Assembly (NCBI GenBank): GCA_949130485.1
Contig: OX422199.1
Coordinates: forward strand, 5,202,902-5,266,901
Source of the DNA: Agelas oroides
Taxonomy: Eukaryota; Porifera; Demospongiae; Agelasida; Agelasidae
Direction of reading: 5' to 3'
DNA length: 64,000 nt
Shown: one piece after another, positions 1 through 9,308 of the stretch
Numbering within the stretch: position 1 is the first letter of the stretch
Layout of the letters: every line of letters begins with the position of its first letter
Translations under genes and position numbers: made by a program
Notes under the pieces: generated by a model
The model's input: only the letters and a program-made list of their open reading frames with translations
The model's database searches: none
What the model was told of the DNA's origin: nothing

Positions 1-1
1 G

Positions 2-1213
2 CAATTAGGGAGGGAAGCACAACTAGCGAAGATGGACATTAAAAGTGCATACAGGGTGGTGCCAGTCTATCCTGAGGATAGGCTACTATTAGGGGTAGCA
101 TGGAGAGAGCAAGTTTATGTGGACTCGGTGCTCCCTTTTGGTCTCCGCTCAGCACCCAAAATATTTTATGCGGTGGCGGATGCTCTACAGTGGGTGATGT
201 TAAGCAAAGGTGTAAGGTTCATCTTTCACTACCTGGATGACTTTGTGACAGTGGGAGCCCCTCATTCACACGAGTGTGAACTGGGAAACAAGACGATGCT
301 TGCAACGTGTGAGCAACTAGGGTTTCCAGTGGCACCAACAAAATGCGAAGGGCCCACAACATGTTTGTCCTTCCTAGGTATCGAAGTGGACACGGCATCA
401 ATGCAGCTGCGGCTTCCAGCCGATAAACTAGAGAAGATGAACAACCTGGTAAACAAGTGGGTGGGCAGAAAATGCATAACCAAAAAGGAGTTGGAGTCTC
501 TGGCGGGCCATCTCCAACATGCTTGGAAGGTAGTGCCAGCTGGGAGGTGTTTCATTCGGAGAATCTTTGAGCTGGTCTCGATTGCTGATAACCCGGCACA
601 GAAAGTCCGCCTCAACTTAGCAGTCCGCTCGGATTTGAAATGGTGGCAGCTATTCCTTCGAGGCTGGAATGGGGTTTCGCTCCTCTGGAACCACAGGAAG
701 GGTCGCCCTGATTTCGAGGTATGGAGCGATGCATCGGGATCATGGGGGTGTGGAGCATTTAGCCAGAACTGCTGGCTGCAACACCAGTGGCTGCTGAAGT
801 CTGATTCCTTGTCGATTGCAGTGAAGGAGATGATACCAGCGGCATTGTGGGGACATACCTGGAAGGGAAAAATTATCTGCTTCAACTCAGATAATCAGGC
901 GGTGGTAGCTGTGTTGTCATCGAAGTACAGTAGAGACTCTATGTTGGCTCATCTGTTGCGTTGCTTATGTTTGTTTGCTGCCAGACACACATTCTGGTTC
1001 TGGGCAAAGCATGTTCCAGGACAGTTGAATGGGGCAGCTGATGCTCTATCCAGAAATCAAATGATCCGTTTCTTTGAATCATCCCCACAGGGAATGCAAA
1101 AAGTGTCGACACCCCTAACAGAAGGTCTTCCCAAACTGCTGTACCAGCATCAGGATACCTGGATGTTGCCGGCTTGGACAGAGCAGTTCAGCGCTATTTT
1201 AGCAAGGCACTAG
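2..1213 (+). CDS. DIRS reverse transcriptase / RNase H, 5'-truncated by the window
   Basis: The frame is open from base 2, so the protein begins upstream; the methionine at base 32 (MDIKSAYRVV) is internal. It copies element RNA into DNA. Counting from that methionine, RT motifs are LPFGLRSAPKIF near residue 35 and the catalytic YLDD near residue 68. An RNase H domain follows, with acidic residues in WSDASGSWG, VKEMIPAALWG, FNSDNQAVV and GAADALSR (residues about 230-340). The frame stops at 1213. The recombinase coding sequence starts before this stop in another frame, an overlap usual for DIRS elements. Family assignment is firm; activity cannot be judged because the N-terminus is missing. 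Confidence 0.9.
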   Translation, partial: QLGREAQLAKMDIKSAYRVVPVYPEDRLLLGVAWREQVYVDSVLPFGLRSAPKIFYAVADALQWVMLSKGVRFIFHYLDDFVTVGAPHSHECELGNKTMLATCEQLGFPVAPTKCEGPTTCLSFLGIEVDTASMQLRLPADKLEKMNNLVNKWVGRKCITKKELESLAGHLQHAWKVVPAGRCFIRRIFELVSIADNPAQKVRLNLAVRSDLKWWQLFLRGWNGVSLLWNHRKGRPDFEVWSDASGSWGCGAFSQNCWLQHQWLLKSDSLSIAVKEMIPAALWGHTWKGKIICFNSDNQAVVAVLSSKYSRDSMLAHLLRCLCLFAARHTFWFWAKHVPGQLNGAADALSRNQMIRFFESSPQGMQKVSTPLTEGLPKLLYQHQDTWMLPAWTEQFSAILARH

Positions 1214-1234
1214 CAGCTTCCACAAAGAAGTCCT

Positions 1235-2167
1235 ATGCATCAGCACAAAAGAGATATCTCTCATTTTTGCAAGCAGGGGGACTTCCCCCCACTCCCAATT
1301 ACCGAAAAATTGCTTAACAGATATGTTTCCTTCTTAGCCGAAGAGGGCTTGGCCCACACATCCATAAAATCATATCTGTCAGCGATTCGCCAGCTTCAGA
1401 TTGAGCAGGGTTTGCCAGATCCATTTCAAACACCAATGCCCATGCTGGAACAAGTAGTCAAGGGAATCAAGGTCAGGCAAGGGAAAGATGGTCGCAGACC
1501 ACGCAGAAAGTTACCCATAACTCTGGACATTCTACGAAGAATACGATCATCATGGGAAACCAGAAAGGAAGAAGCAGAAATTATTATGCTATGGGCAGCC
1601 TGCACAGTATGCTTTTTCGGGTTTATGCGCTCAGGTGCAGTTGCCATTCCATCGCGTAACTCATTTGATCCCAGCTATCACCTTGCATGGGAAGATCTGG
1701 CTGTCAACAGCCGTGAAAATCCAACATTCCTGCAGTTAACCCTGAAAGGTTCAAAAACTGACCCATTCAGACAGGGGGTAAAGATTACGGTAGGCCACAC
1801 TAGGGACAAGTTGTGTCCTGTAGTGGCAATGATGGCCTACACCACTGTAAGGGGGAACAGCCCTGGCCCATTATTCAAACTACCCAATGGTGTCCCAATG
1901 ACCAGGCCATATTTTGTGGGAAAGGTACGCGAGGTACTGTCAGAGCTAGGGCTCTCAGCACAAAATTATGCTGGGCACAGTTTCCGGGTGGGAGCTGCTA
2001 CAACTGCGGCGATGGTGGGAATTGAAGATTCGCTAATCCAGACCCTCGGTCGCTGGAGGAGCTCAGCCTATTTGCTATACATCAGAATCCCAAAGGACAA
2101 GCTACAGCATATTTCCTACAAATTGGTAACAGAGAAGGCACGACCCATTTTCAGAATTGTACACTAG
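1235..2167 (+). CDS. DIRS tyrosine recombinase, probable frameshift near its start
   Basis: This enzyme would integrate the element through a covalent 3'-phosphotyrosine intermediate. The catalytic set is visible: Arg in FFGFMRSGAV, the HxxR box in AGHSFRVGAA, Trp in GRWRSS and the likely nucleophile Tyr in YLLYIRIP. An N-terminal SAM-like domain covers about the first 90 residues (RYVSFLAEEGL, SIKSYLSAIRQ). The first residues of this frame look unnatural, while the +1-shifted frame upstream of base 1285 reads like the start of a recombinase (KKSYASAQKRYLSFLQAGG). The two meet at a run of six C at 1285-1290, so a one-base indel there is likely. It could be real decay or an assembly error. Confidence 0.85.
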   Translation: MHQHKRDISHFCKQGDFPPLPITEKLLNRYVSFLAEEGLAHTSIKSYLSAIRQLQIEQGLPDPFQTPMPMLEQVVKGIKVRQGKDGRRPRRKLPITLDILRRIRSSWETRKEEAEIIMLWAACTVCFFGFMRSGAVAIPSRNSFDPSYHLAWEDLAVNSRENPTFLQLTLKGSKTDPFRQGVKITVGHTRDKLCPVVAMMAYTTVRGNSPGPLFKLPNGVPMTRPYFVGKVREVLSELGLSAQNYAGHSFRVGAATTAAMVGIEDSLIQTLGRWRSSAYLLYIRIPKDKLQHISYKLVTEKARPIFRIVH

Positions 2168-2223
2168 AGACATGTAACTTGATCATTATTCAGTTCACAT
2201 GAAGAGCTCAGAGTCTCCTGAAA

Positions 2224-2322
2224 CTGCTTGGGAGAGGGAGGTGGACAGCTGCAGTCCAGAGCAGCTGTCCACCCTTGGGCTGGTATCGAGCTTTTTAGCT
2301 CGAGAATCCCTCCCCCAAGCAG
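2224..2322. repeat. Nested hairpins (three-way-junction-like) downstream of the recombinase
   Basis: An outer stem pairs TGCTTGGGAGAGGGA (from 2225) with TCCCTCCCCCAAGCA (from 2307). Inside are two further stems: TGGACAGCTGC (2242) with GCAGCTGTCCA (2261), and CGAGCT with AGCTCG around 2287-2302. DIRS elements carry an internal complementary region at this place that acts in circularisation, so that role is possible. Confidence 0.6.
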
Positions 2323-2830
2323 CTAATTGAATGCTGACTTAAAATACTGCAGGATGGGAGGTTAAAGCATGCCCAGTCCTAACCCTCCAATTACAAGCAG
2401 TGGGACAGTTTGGGTAAGGGGAGGAATGCCTTGCCCCAAGTATGTTAATTAGTAGTTAATGTGCCATTGCAAGCGCATACTATATGAATTATAGCACAAG
2501 AGAAGTGGCCGAGATGGTAATACAGCACAAGGCAAAGCTTAGTGCTACATCAGCATTTAGGCCACTTCATTAGTGCAATTTCTGTGGTACATGAGCATAA
2601 ACTGGCCGGTGCATTAACTGGTTTATTGTACAGCTACTGCAGAATTTCTCATAATTCGTACACCTTATTAATTGTATATTCATTTCTTCTTGGGACTCAC
2701 CTCTTATCTATTTTTGCTGATTGACTTGTACATGTAGTACAGGGGAACACAATTATTGTATATAGGATCCTAAATGCTTATCTGAGGTAGGAAATTTCAT
2801 GTTACACTTTACTGAAGGTTTATTATACGT
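2323..2830. other. No gene seen
   Basis: AT-rich DNA without a convincing coding frame. A short inverted pair, AGTGGCC near 2504 and GGCCACT near 2560, surrounds a weak tRNA A-box-like string. It was not accepted as a tRNA. Confidence 0.6.
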
Positions 2831-2990
2831 GGATATTCACAATGAATAGTCAGATCAATCTTTGAGTGCATACAACTTTGTACAGAGTATCTAGCATTGT
2901 ATGCCTGAAGAAGGTCCTATGGAACAGAAACATTATGATAAAGTTGTGCACACTCAAAGATTGCTCTGACTATTCATTTGCGAATATTCC
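2831..2990. mobile_element. Foldback element with ~50-bp arms
   Basis: GGATATTCACAATGAATAG (2831) and the following sequence up to about 2880 are repeated inverted at about 2935-2990, where the strand ends CGAATATTCC. A 50-60-bp spacer separates the arms. ATAC occurs on both outer sides and may be a target duplication. There is no coding capacity, as in a MITE. Confidence 0.6.
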
Positions 2991-3069
2991 ATACCCGCAC
3001 AATCTTTGGCTGAGAGATTGGTGGTTTGAGATTCAGACTACCATAAAAACTAAAGGTTTAATATTACAT

Positions 3070-3263
3070 GGCAGCTTTGCAAGGAGGGCAATGCGGCCAC
3101 GCTCACTAGCTGCATCACACTCACAGTGGTGTGTTGCTGTTCAGAGTGTTGTGTGCCAACAGGGCAGCTTTGCAAGGAGGGCATAGCCATTGCGGCCACG
3201 CTCGCTAGCTACATCACACTCACAGTGGTGTGTTGCTGTTCAGAGTGTTGTGTGCCAACAGGG
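3070..3263. repeat. Two-copy ~95-bp tandem repeat
   Basis: GGCAGCTTTGCAAGGAGGGC starts at 3070 and again at 3163. Both copies continue through a shared CACACTCACAGTGGTGTG segment to CCAACAGGG. The second copy has a small insertion near 3184. Confidence 0.8.
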
Positions 3264-3699
3264 CTTGAGCTTCTAAGGCTGGTGACTCTGTATGAGTCAC
3301 TGTGAGCATACACGGGTGCTCTTTCATCGTAAAATGGAGTCCACCTCTCACCTTGGTAGGCTTGTAAGGTGCTCTGCCCATGGGTGCCCTTTATTTACAA
3401 GGCTACAATACACCACAGCCTAGTTTCATTGTAAACAACAGCACTGGAAGAACATGCATGCAATCATACCTGGGGTGCATGCTGGCCAGCTTTGCTAGCA
3501 TTGTTTGTTTTATCATCCCACAATTTGGGGCAAGCCTGGTCACACCTTTAATATGTGAAAACTTTGGTCCAATATATGTATGTCTGTACATATGCAATGA
3601 CAAAATTCCTTTCATGTTGGATTAAAGCGATATAGGCGTAAACGGTACATGGGCATTACACAAACACACTACTCAGCCCGATAGCCAATGGTCGTGTCA
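3264..3699. other. No gene seen
   Basis: No convincing coding frame, repeat or structure was found between the tandem repeat and the hAT-like element. Confidence 0.5.
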
Positions 3700-3707
3700 A
3701 TGTCAGT

Positions 3708-4278
3708 TAGGGATGGGCGATTAACCGATATGACGGTTATATCGCGATTTTACTCGTTCCGATTACCGAATCGAATTGATTTCTACATTTGGCGATTATC
3801 GCGATGTTCTGCGCATGCGCATTTTATTAAAACCACATGGCGTCGTTCGGAATTTGCAGATGGCTGCCGTGAGCGTTTGTCTACGCCGACAGTCGGGAGG
3901 TAGCACATAAGATCCCCGTTTGGCTTCATTTTTGTCTGAAAGCTACCGAAGGCGGTGCAGTGACTATCAGTGAGTAGCGAAGCGATCTAGCGAAAGCAAG
4001 CAAAAAAAATCTTTGTAAAATTTTTTGGCACCAGCATGTCTTTGGCAGAGAATGTTTTTGCACAGCTGGGCACATAGCTGATAAGCCTTCTTACAGTTTA
4101 CTTGTGAAGAATGTCAACACGCTTGCTTTTATTTGCTAAAAATTTGAATTACATGCCCTGGGTTAAACCCACAAATCAACGTCATATATTTGTAAGAATA
4201 TGTGGTGATAATCATGAAAATCGTGATTATACAGTTGACAATAATCGTTGTATGAATTCTGGATATCGCCCATCCCTA
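3708..4278. mobile_element. hAT-like non-autonomous element, 571 bp
   Basis: TIRs are TAGGGATGGGCGAT at the left and ATCGCCCATCCCTA at the right. A perfect 8-bp target duplication ATGTCAGT lies at 3700-3707 and 4279-4286. An 8-bp duplication with TAGGG-type ends is the hAT signature. No transposase is encoded. Confidence 0.85.
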
Positions 4279-4286
4279 ATGTCAGT

Positions 4287-5390
4287 TATCAATCAAGTAT
4301 ACTAGTGCAATGTTAAACATTGTTGGGACAAGCCTGAGCAGCAAATGTAGGTGACCACACATGATGACAATGCAGCTATTTGTCCAGCCGGAGCAGCTAC
4401 TACCATGGCTACACTGGCTACATTGGTGGGCGTGTGCTAAGTTTCACACTCAAACTGTGAGCTGCCATGGAGTTCAGGCCAGTAGCCAGGATTGTCAGAA
4501 GGTGGGTTACATGGGTGTCTGATGTGTATGTATGCATGCTTATGCATGTAAGACTAGGGCCGTAGGGGGGTCTGGGGGCATACTCCCCCAGGAATTTTTT
4601 CCAAATTAGATGTCCTGAGATTGTTTCTGAGGCCATTTTGGGACAGAAGCAGAGCTGTAGTAGCTACATGCATGGATCTCAGAGTATTGTATCCAATTTT
4701 GGCTGTCCATATATGCATTTGGTAAGCCAGCTGACATCAAATTTCCATGAAAGAAAGTACTAGCTATGATTGGCAGAACAGTAGGAGGGGTAACAGATGG
4801 TGAAATAGTATATGTAGAGAATACTGAAAGAAGAGCATCAAGCTTATACAACAGCAAGATGTCTACAGACCATCTATACGCTTCCATGCGTTTTCACAAA
4901 GATGGTTTGACTCCAGCCTGTTCAGTTGATCACTAGAAGGACAACTGGTGAACTCTGGAGCGCCTGAAATAGCAATTACATAATTACACGCATCCTTTCA
5001 TCGCAGCTGGGTAAACCGCTTACGCATGTGGTCTGCATTCATCCGCTGGTCCTCCATGAACAAGCGGGGTGCATACTTTGCAACCAAACACGTTTGGACA
5101 GCGGTGATTCTTAATGGCAGTGAACCCGTAGAGGACCACTTACAAATAGTAGGGCACTTCAAATGTATAGCTGAGCAGTGTATAAAACCTTATGAAGCCA
5201 AAAGGGGAGTTCGAGCGAACCCCCTTGAACCACCCCTTGCCGTACGGGCCTGGGGTTTGTCTGTCATAGTCCATAGTTTATGACAAACTATACCGTAATT
5301 CTATGTAAGCTTAAAAAATAGTCTTACATTTAGATCGGATTCATCAGAAATTCCAATTTCTTACATAAAATTAGATCTTACATTGCATAA
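4287..5390. other. Gene-poor region with a dispersed-repeat fragment at 4566-4640
   Basis: The segment from GGGGGGTCTGGGGGCAT through TTCTGAGGCCATTTT recurs at 53,850-53,930, so it is a dispersed repeat. A decayed relative of the 1.2-kb unit's start motif (CATTGTTGGGACAAGCCTG) lies near 4316. The 60-95-codon frames here show no family features and look like chance. Confidence 0.55.
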
Positions 5391-5551
5391 GAATCACAAT
5401 ATGTGAAAACTCAAAGGCCTGTTCTCTAAGTTAGGTAAGTGTATAGCTGTTTTTTCCTAGAATTGTGTGCAGAATCACAATATGTAGAAACACAAAGGCG
5501 TGCTTTCACAAGCCTTATAAGTGTATAGCTGTTTTTTCCTGGAATTGTGTA
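5391..5551. repeat. Two-copy 81-bp tandem repeat
   Basis: GAATCACAATATGT starts at 5391 and 5472. Each copy ends with AGTGTATAGCTGTTTTTTCC and a TTGTGT segment. A third, decayed tail-like segment lies near 5938. Confidence 0.7.
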
Positions 5552-5645
5552 CAGACCTCGTGTAACCAATGGAGGCAGCATCAAGCATCCTTTCGCGAGT
5601 TTGACGTAGGGTCTGGAATTCATACTAAGCTACCTTAGTGTATAG

Positions 5646-5939
5646 CAAGGGGTAGTCACTCATACGTATGTTCCGTGTAGAAGCATTTGCGACCGGGATC
5701 AAAATTGAATCAAGCGATCAAAGCCCTTTTGGGGGGCTGATCAAGAGATCAAGGTGACCTCTGAACTGCTAAAATCAACAGATCAAGAACGTGCTGCAGC
5801 AATTTGACCTTTGACACTTTGAAAAGCAAGCCCTCAAGAGCTTCAGACAGGAATGATCAAGCGATCAATTTTGCTGATCAAAAACCTTGATCGCGGTCAC
5901 AAATGCTTCGACAGGTGACATATAGGTGACTAACCCTTG
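5646..5939. mobile_element. Foldback MITE, copy 1 (CAAGGGGTAGTCAC ends)
   Basis: The ends are CAAGGGGTAGTCAC and the inverse of CAAGGGTTAGTCAC, followed inwards by GAAGCATTTG in both arms. The interior is rich in GATCAAG-type words. A related copy in the opposite orientation lies at 47,312-47,596. Confidence 0.75.
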
Positions 5940-7364
5940 TGTAGCTGTCTTTTCCTCAAACTGTGTGCATACCTTGTCGAACTCTGCAACCGACAAAGGC
6001 AGTACCAAGTGTCCTTTGCTATGTAGGTAGGACATTTTATCTTCGTGAAATGTTCAAATGCGTTCATTAAGAATTTCCGGTAAGTGGTTGGTGCAAGCAA
6101 AGAAAAAAACAAGCATACACATGCGTGTGCGCAATGCAGTCTCGCTAGGGTGGGGCTCACTCAGGCTCTCCCTAACAAGCTAGTCTTCTTACAGAACACA
6201 GAGGGTACAGAGATTCTGCTGCTAGCTTCATGTTTTGAGTGTGCAAATTCAACTGTTGTATATTTAGCATGCAAATGCATGGTGACGTATCACATCTATC
6301 TACAAGCCTCAATGCTTCAAGCAAGGACTATATGCATAACAGGATACCGTATAGTGGGAAATTTTCACAAGGCACAAGTTTTTACAGTTTTGGCAATAAA
6401 ACACTAACTTGGGCATAAACATGAGATGCCAACCATATAATTTATTATCCATTGGTAGATCTATCAAAGAAGAGAGGGGTGGACCTGGAAAGAAGGCAGA
6501 GAAGCGTTTTCGCACATTTTGCGTTGAACACAACTACAGATAGCAGGCAAGAATGGTTGTCGTTGCACCTCATTGCATTTAAAACTGTGGGTCTTAACAG
6601 CTACATTCAGAACACTGCAGTGCAATTTTTGAGCGCTTCAGCAAACACAAGCAAGTTGCAGAAGAAGTGGGAAGGAGGGGGGAGGAAGTGCAGGCCCCCT
6701 AGGCCCCATCTCAGATCTGCCACTGGCTAACTAGCTGTCTATGTCGATCCCTCAACAATTTCACTACACACTAAAATCACCCCAAGAGCACTATGTTGAC
6801 TGCTAACAACGAGCTAAACACACTGTTGCACACTGCGCAACAAGGTCTCTAGGCAAAAGACCTTGGTGTACGGTGTGCTAGGGTCTAACAAACAAGAAAA
6901 GATTGCTTGACTACATGGCTCTCATAGCTCTCTGGCAATTCTAGAATACGCTTTCACTCTCACATGCCATGCAAATTATAGGATGTGTGACCCCTTGTCA
7001 CACATTTGTTTTATTTTGAAGATTCTTAAAAGTTTGTGCCACAAGAATTTCCTACTATACTGACACAGTGTGTGTACAGACCTGCTCGGGACCAGTGAGC
7101 TGCTGGATAGCTCAGGGTGCTGTGCTGATCACTGATAAGGCAAACCTGGCTGTAAATCTGTATATCATAAGAAGCTACGTTTGTATTATAAATTAAGGTA
7201 CTGCAGTATTCCAGCCCCCCTCCTCCAACTTTCTGCATTAGACTTCCCAAGTCTCTTACCCTTTTTGAGGGATGATAGTAGTAATATCCTCTATACCACT
7301 CTAAAAGAGGAGGAGAGAAGAATCATTTTAGGCAAGAAGAAAGTCATGTTTCAGCTAGACAATG
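5940..7364. other. No convincing gene
   Basis: Several frames of 60-110 codons occur on both strands without recognisable motifs, splice context or composition. A decayed GCAGATC...GCCACTGG fragment near 6690-6730 resembles the end of the CAGTGGCGG elements. Confidence 0.5.
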
Positions 7365-7628
7365 GGGTGGGCGGATAATACATCATGGGCGGATAATACG
7401 TAGAATACGGTAGATGAACTTCCTGGGTGGGCAGATACTACATCGCGTTTACCAAAACTACGTATTATCCGCCCACCCCCTTCTTTCAGCTAGCACTTAA
7501 GTGCTCCGCCCATGGGTGGATAATACGTAGAATACAGTATATCCCTCCCTGGGGTGTGGTCTTGCACATTGGTGTCGGGCTACGCCCGACACCAATGTGT
7601 AAAACGACCACCCCCCAGGGAGGGATAT
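7365..7628. mobile_element. Palindromic MITE cluster with a near-perfect hairpin at 7539-7628
   Basis: Copies of GGCGGATAATAC and its inverse alternate from 7375 to 7533. The segment 7539-7628 folds into a hairpin with ~44-bp arms and almost no loop: ATATCCCTCCCTGGGG at the left meets CCCCAGGGAGGGATAT at the right, with the centre at TCGGGCTACGCCCGA near 7583. Confidence 0.75.
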
Positions 7629-7876
7629 AACTATTACTTATAGGCAACAGCTGACAAATTGCATATTGATATACTCATTTCTCCTGGATCACGATCCATA
7701 AGAGCTTATAAGAGGAAATAAAAGTTATTTAGAGCCGAAATAAGGCTTATTGAAGACTTGCACGCATAATTTTCTAATCCTTATCCTAATTACCAGAAGT
7801 TTCCTCTAGGATGTAGAGAAGGTCTCCCACTTCAAGAGACAGATGGAAGCCATTCTGTGCATCAAAGTTGAACAGT
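7629..7876. other. No feature seen
   Basis: AT-rich sequence without a coding frame or clear repeat. Confidence 0.4.
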
Positions 7877-8050
7877 GCTTTGGGGAGTAGGAGGGGTGGA
7901 GAGGAGAAGAGAAAGGGGGGGAGGGGGAACAAAAGGGATAAGAGAAGGAAGGAATGAGAGGGGAAAGAAATATGAAAAGGTGTACATGATCAGAGAGGCA
8001 GAGAAGGGCGAACAATATATGGAGAGGTGGAGAGGTGAAGGGTGAGAATA
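7877..8050 (+). repeat. Purine-rich tract
   Basis: About 170 bases are almost entirely A and G on this strand (blocks such as GGAGAGGAGAAGAGAAAG), with only scattered pyrimidines. Such tracts can adopt triplex structure; no function is shown. Confidence 0.7.
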
Positions 8051-8289
8051 GAAATGAAGATGGAAGGTGTAGAGCAGAGAGATGAGGGTGTCAAGTGATA
8101 TATCACATCTCTAATAGGACACTGGCCTCCAATTGGTAAAGAACTTTATCACCTTCTGCGTGGGTAGATCAAAGCACCACCACAGCGTGATAAACCCAGT
8201 ACAGCTGGGTGATATTAATATTATCTAGGATGTGGTCAGGTTGATATCGATATCACCCTGGACGTACATCTCTCGATCCACAGCTAAGT

Positions 8290-9010
8290 TAGTAGAGTGC
8301 TGTAGTGTCGGTAGCTGTGAGTAGTGTGAAGTGCCTGCTTGTGAAAGCAAGCTTGTGTCTAGAAGCAGCAGAAAGGCCACAGTGGCCAAGACTGTACTCA
8401 TTGGGCAGGCCCAGGTCTTGCGATCGTATGCCAAGCCTAGTAGGTGATCGTGGCCCAGTGCTTCGAGTGCTGGGCTGGGCTTTAACTAGAATGCGCAATA
8501 TATCGTTGGTACTACGTTGCCATTGACAGGAAAGCTGAACGGTGTTTGTGTGTGGAACAGAGCCGTGAGTTGTTTAGCGACATAAGGGGGAGAGGTGGGG
8601 CTAGTAATGCTTGCTTGCACTCGTGCATGAGCCCCTCCAGTAGACAAGCTGTGAATTTTTTGAAATGTGCATTCATTTTGGTGCAGTCAAAGTTGTCCAT
8701 TCCAGGAGTAGTGACAAACATGAGTCTAGCCTGACTTTGGGAGTAGCTCTGAACAAAAGCTGGTACAGAATGATTTGAGATACATTGGTGGTTAGGACGC
8801 TACCTACAGTGAGCATGTAGATGCATCCATCGAGTGGCAATTTTGGCTCATGAATATATTAATAATTATGCTACTAAAACCCAAATTAGGCAACGCAAGA
8901 TTGCCCTAAACCAAACCCTAACCCTGAAACTAGGAGCAACACTGGTCCTGACTGTAACCCAGGTTTATGTTTTCGTAACCTCCGCCGAGTGACTTCCCCT
9001 GCCACGTTAA
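8290..9010 (-). mobile_element. Decayed copy of the TTAA element (copy A)
   Basis: This is the inverse of 61,080-61,800 with many substitutions. It includes the GTTAATTAGGCA-type interior and the CCTCCGCCGAGTGAC end. Its outer end, CTGCCACGTTAA at 8999-9010, is a mutated version of the intact GTGCCACCTTAA terminus. The other end stops near AGTAGAGTGCTG. Confidence 0.75.
8512..8721 (-). CDS. Open frame shared by two TTAA-element copies, unknown
   Basis: A 69-codon minus-strand frame contains GMDNFDCTKMNAHFKKFTAC and LAPPLPLMSLNNSRLC. The copy at 61,327-61,581 keeps the same frame open despite numerous base differences. No domain is recognised. It could be a remnant of the element's protein or simply shared descent of non-coding DNA. 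Confidence 0.25.
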   Translation of the reverse strand: MFVTTPGMDNFDCTKMNAHFKKFTACLLEGLMHECKQALLAPPLPLMSLNNSRLCSTHKHRSAFLSMAT

Positions 9011-9242
9011 AGCAGAACATGGTAACAGTAAATAGGCAAAGTTTTCCTACGTACTGGGTACTTCTCCGCCGTCGCTGCTGTTTGACCCGCGCCGAGGTCT
9101 CACCAACGCAGTCACAGCTCACTTGTTTCAGTAGTATATCGTAGCTGTTCGAGTCAGCCAATCACGTGGCTGCATAATTGCATCACGATTTTTGTAATTA
9201 TTGCTGTGACGTCTACGTGCCGCGATATCACGTGTGAATCGG

Positions 9243-9308
9243 TCCCAGGCTCTCCCCCTCCGTTTTTATTTTTCGTCGGGGCGAGGGGAGAGCCTGGGAA
9301 CGAGGCTA
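9243..9308. mobile_element. TAGCCTCG-type hairpin MITE, left end eroded
   Basis: TCCCAGGCTCTCCCC is followed after a short T-rich loop by GGGGAGAGCCTGGGA and CGAGGCTA. It is the same family as the hairpin in each 1.2-kb unit. Confidence 0.7.

Larger units (their letters stand above)
1..2322 (+). mobile_element. DIRS-like tyrosine-recombinase retrotransposon, 3' part
   Basis: A reverse transcriptase/RNase H reading frame is followed by a tyrosine recombinase frame on the same strand and then by a strongly self-complementary region. This order is characteristic of DIRS-type retroelements, which integrate with a tyrosine recombinase instead of a DDE integrase and have no ordinary LTRs. The left part (gag-like region and start of RT) lies outside the window. 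The right limit is set at the end of the hairpin region and could lie somewhat further right. Confidence 0.85.

Noticed and set aside
2502..2568. Possible tRNA or tRNA-derived SINE (GTGGCCGAGATGG resembles an A box)
   Set aside because: No B box (GGTTCGA-like) follows at the right distance and the inverted AGTGGCC/GGCCACT pair does not make a tRNA cloverleaf.
4606..4887. A 93-codon minus-strand frame
   Set aside because: No motif, no homologue recognised and no splice or composition support; the length is compatible with chance.
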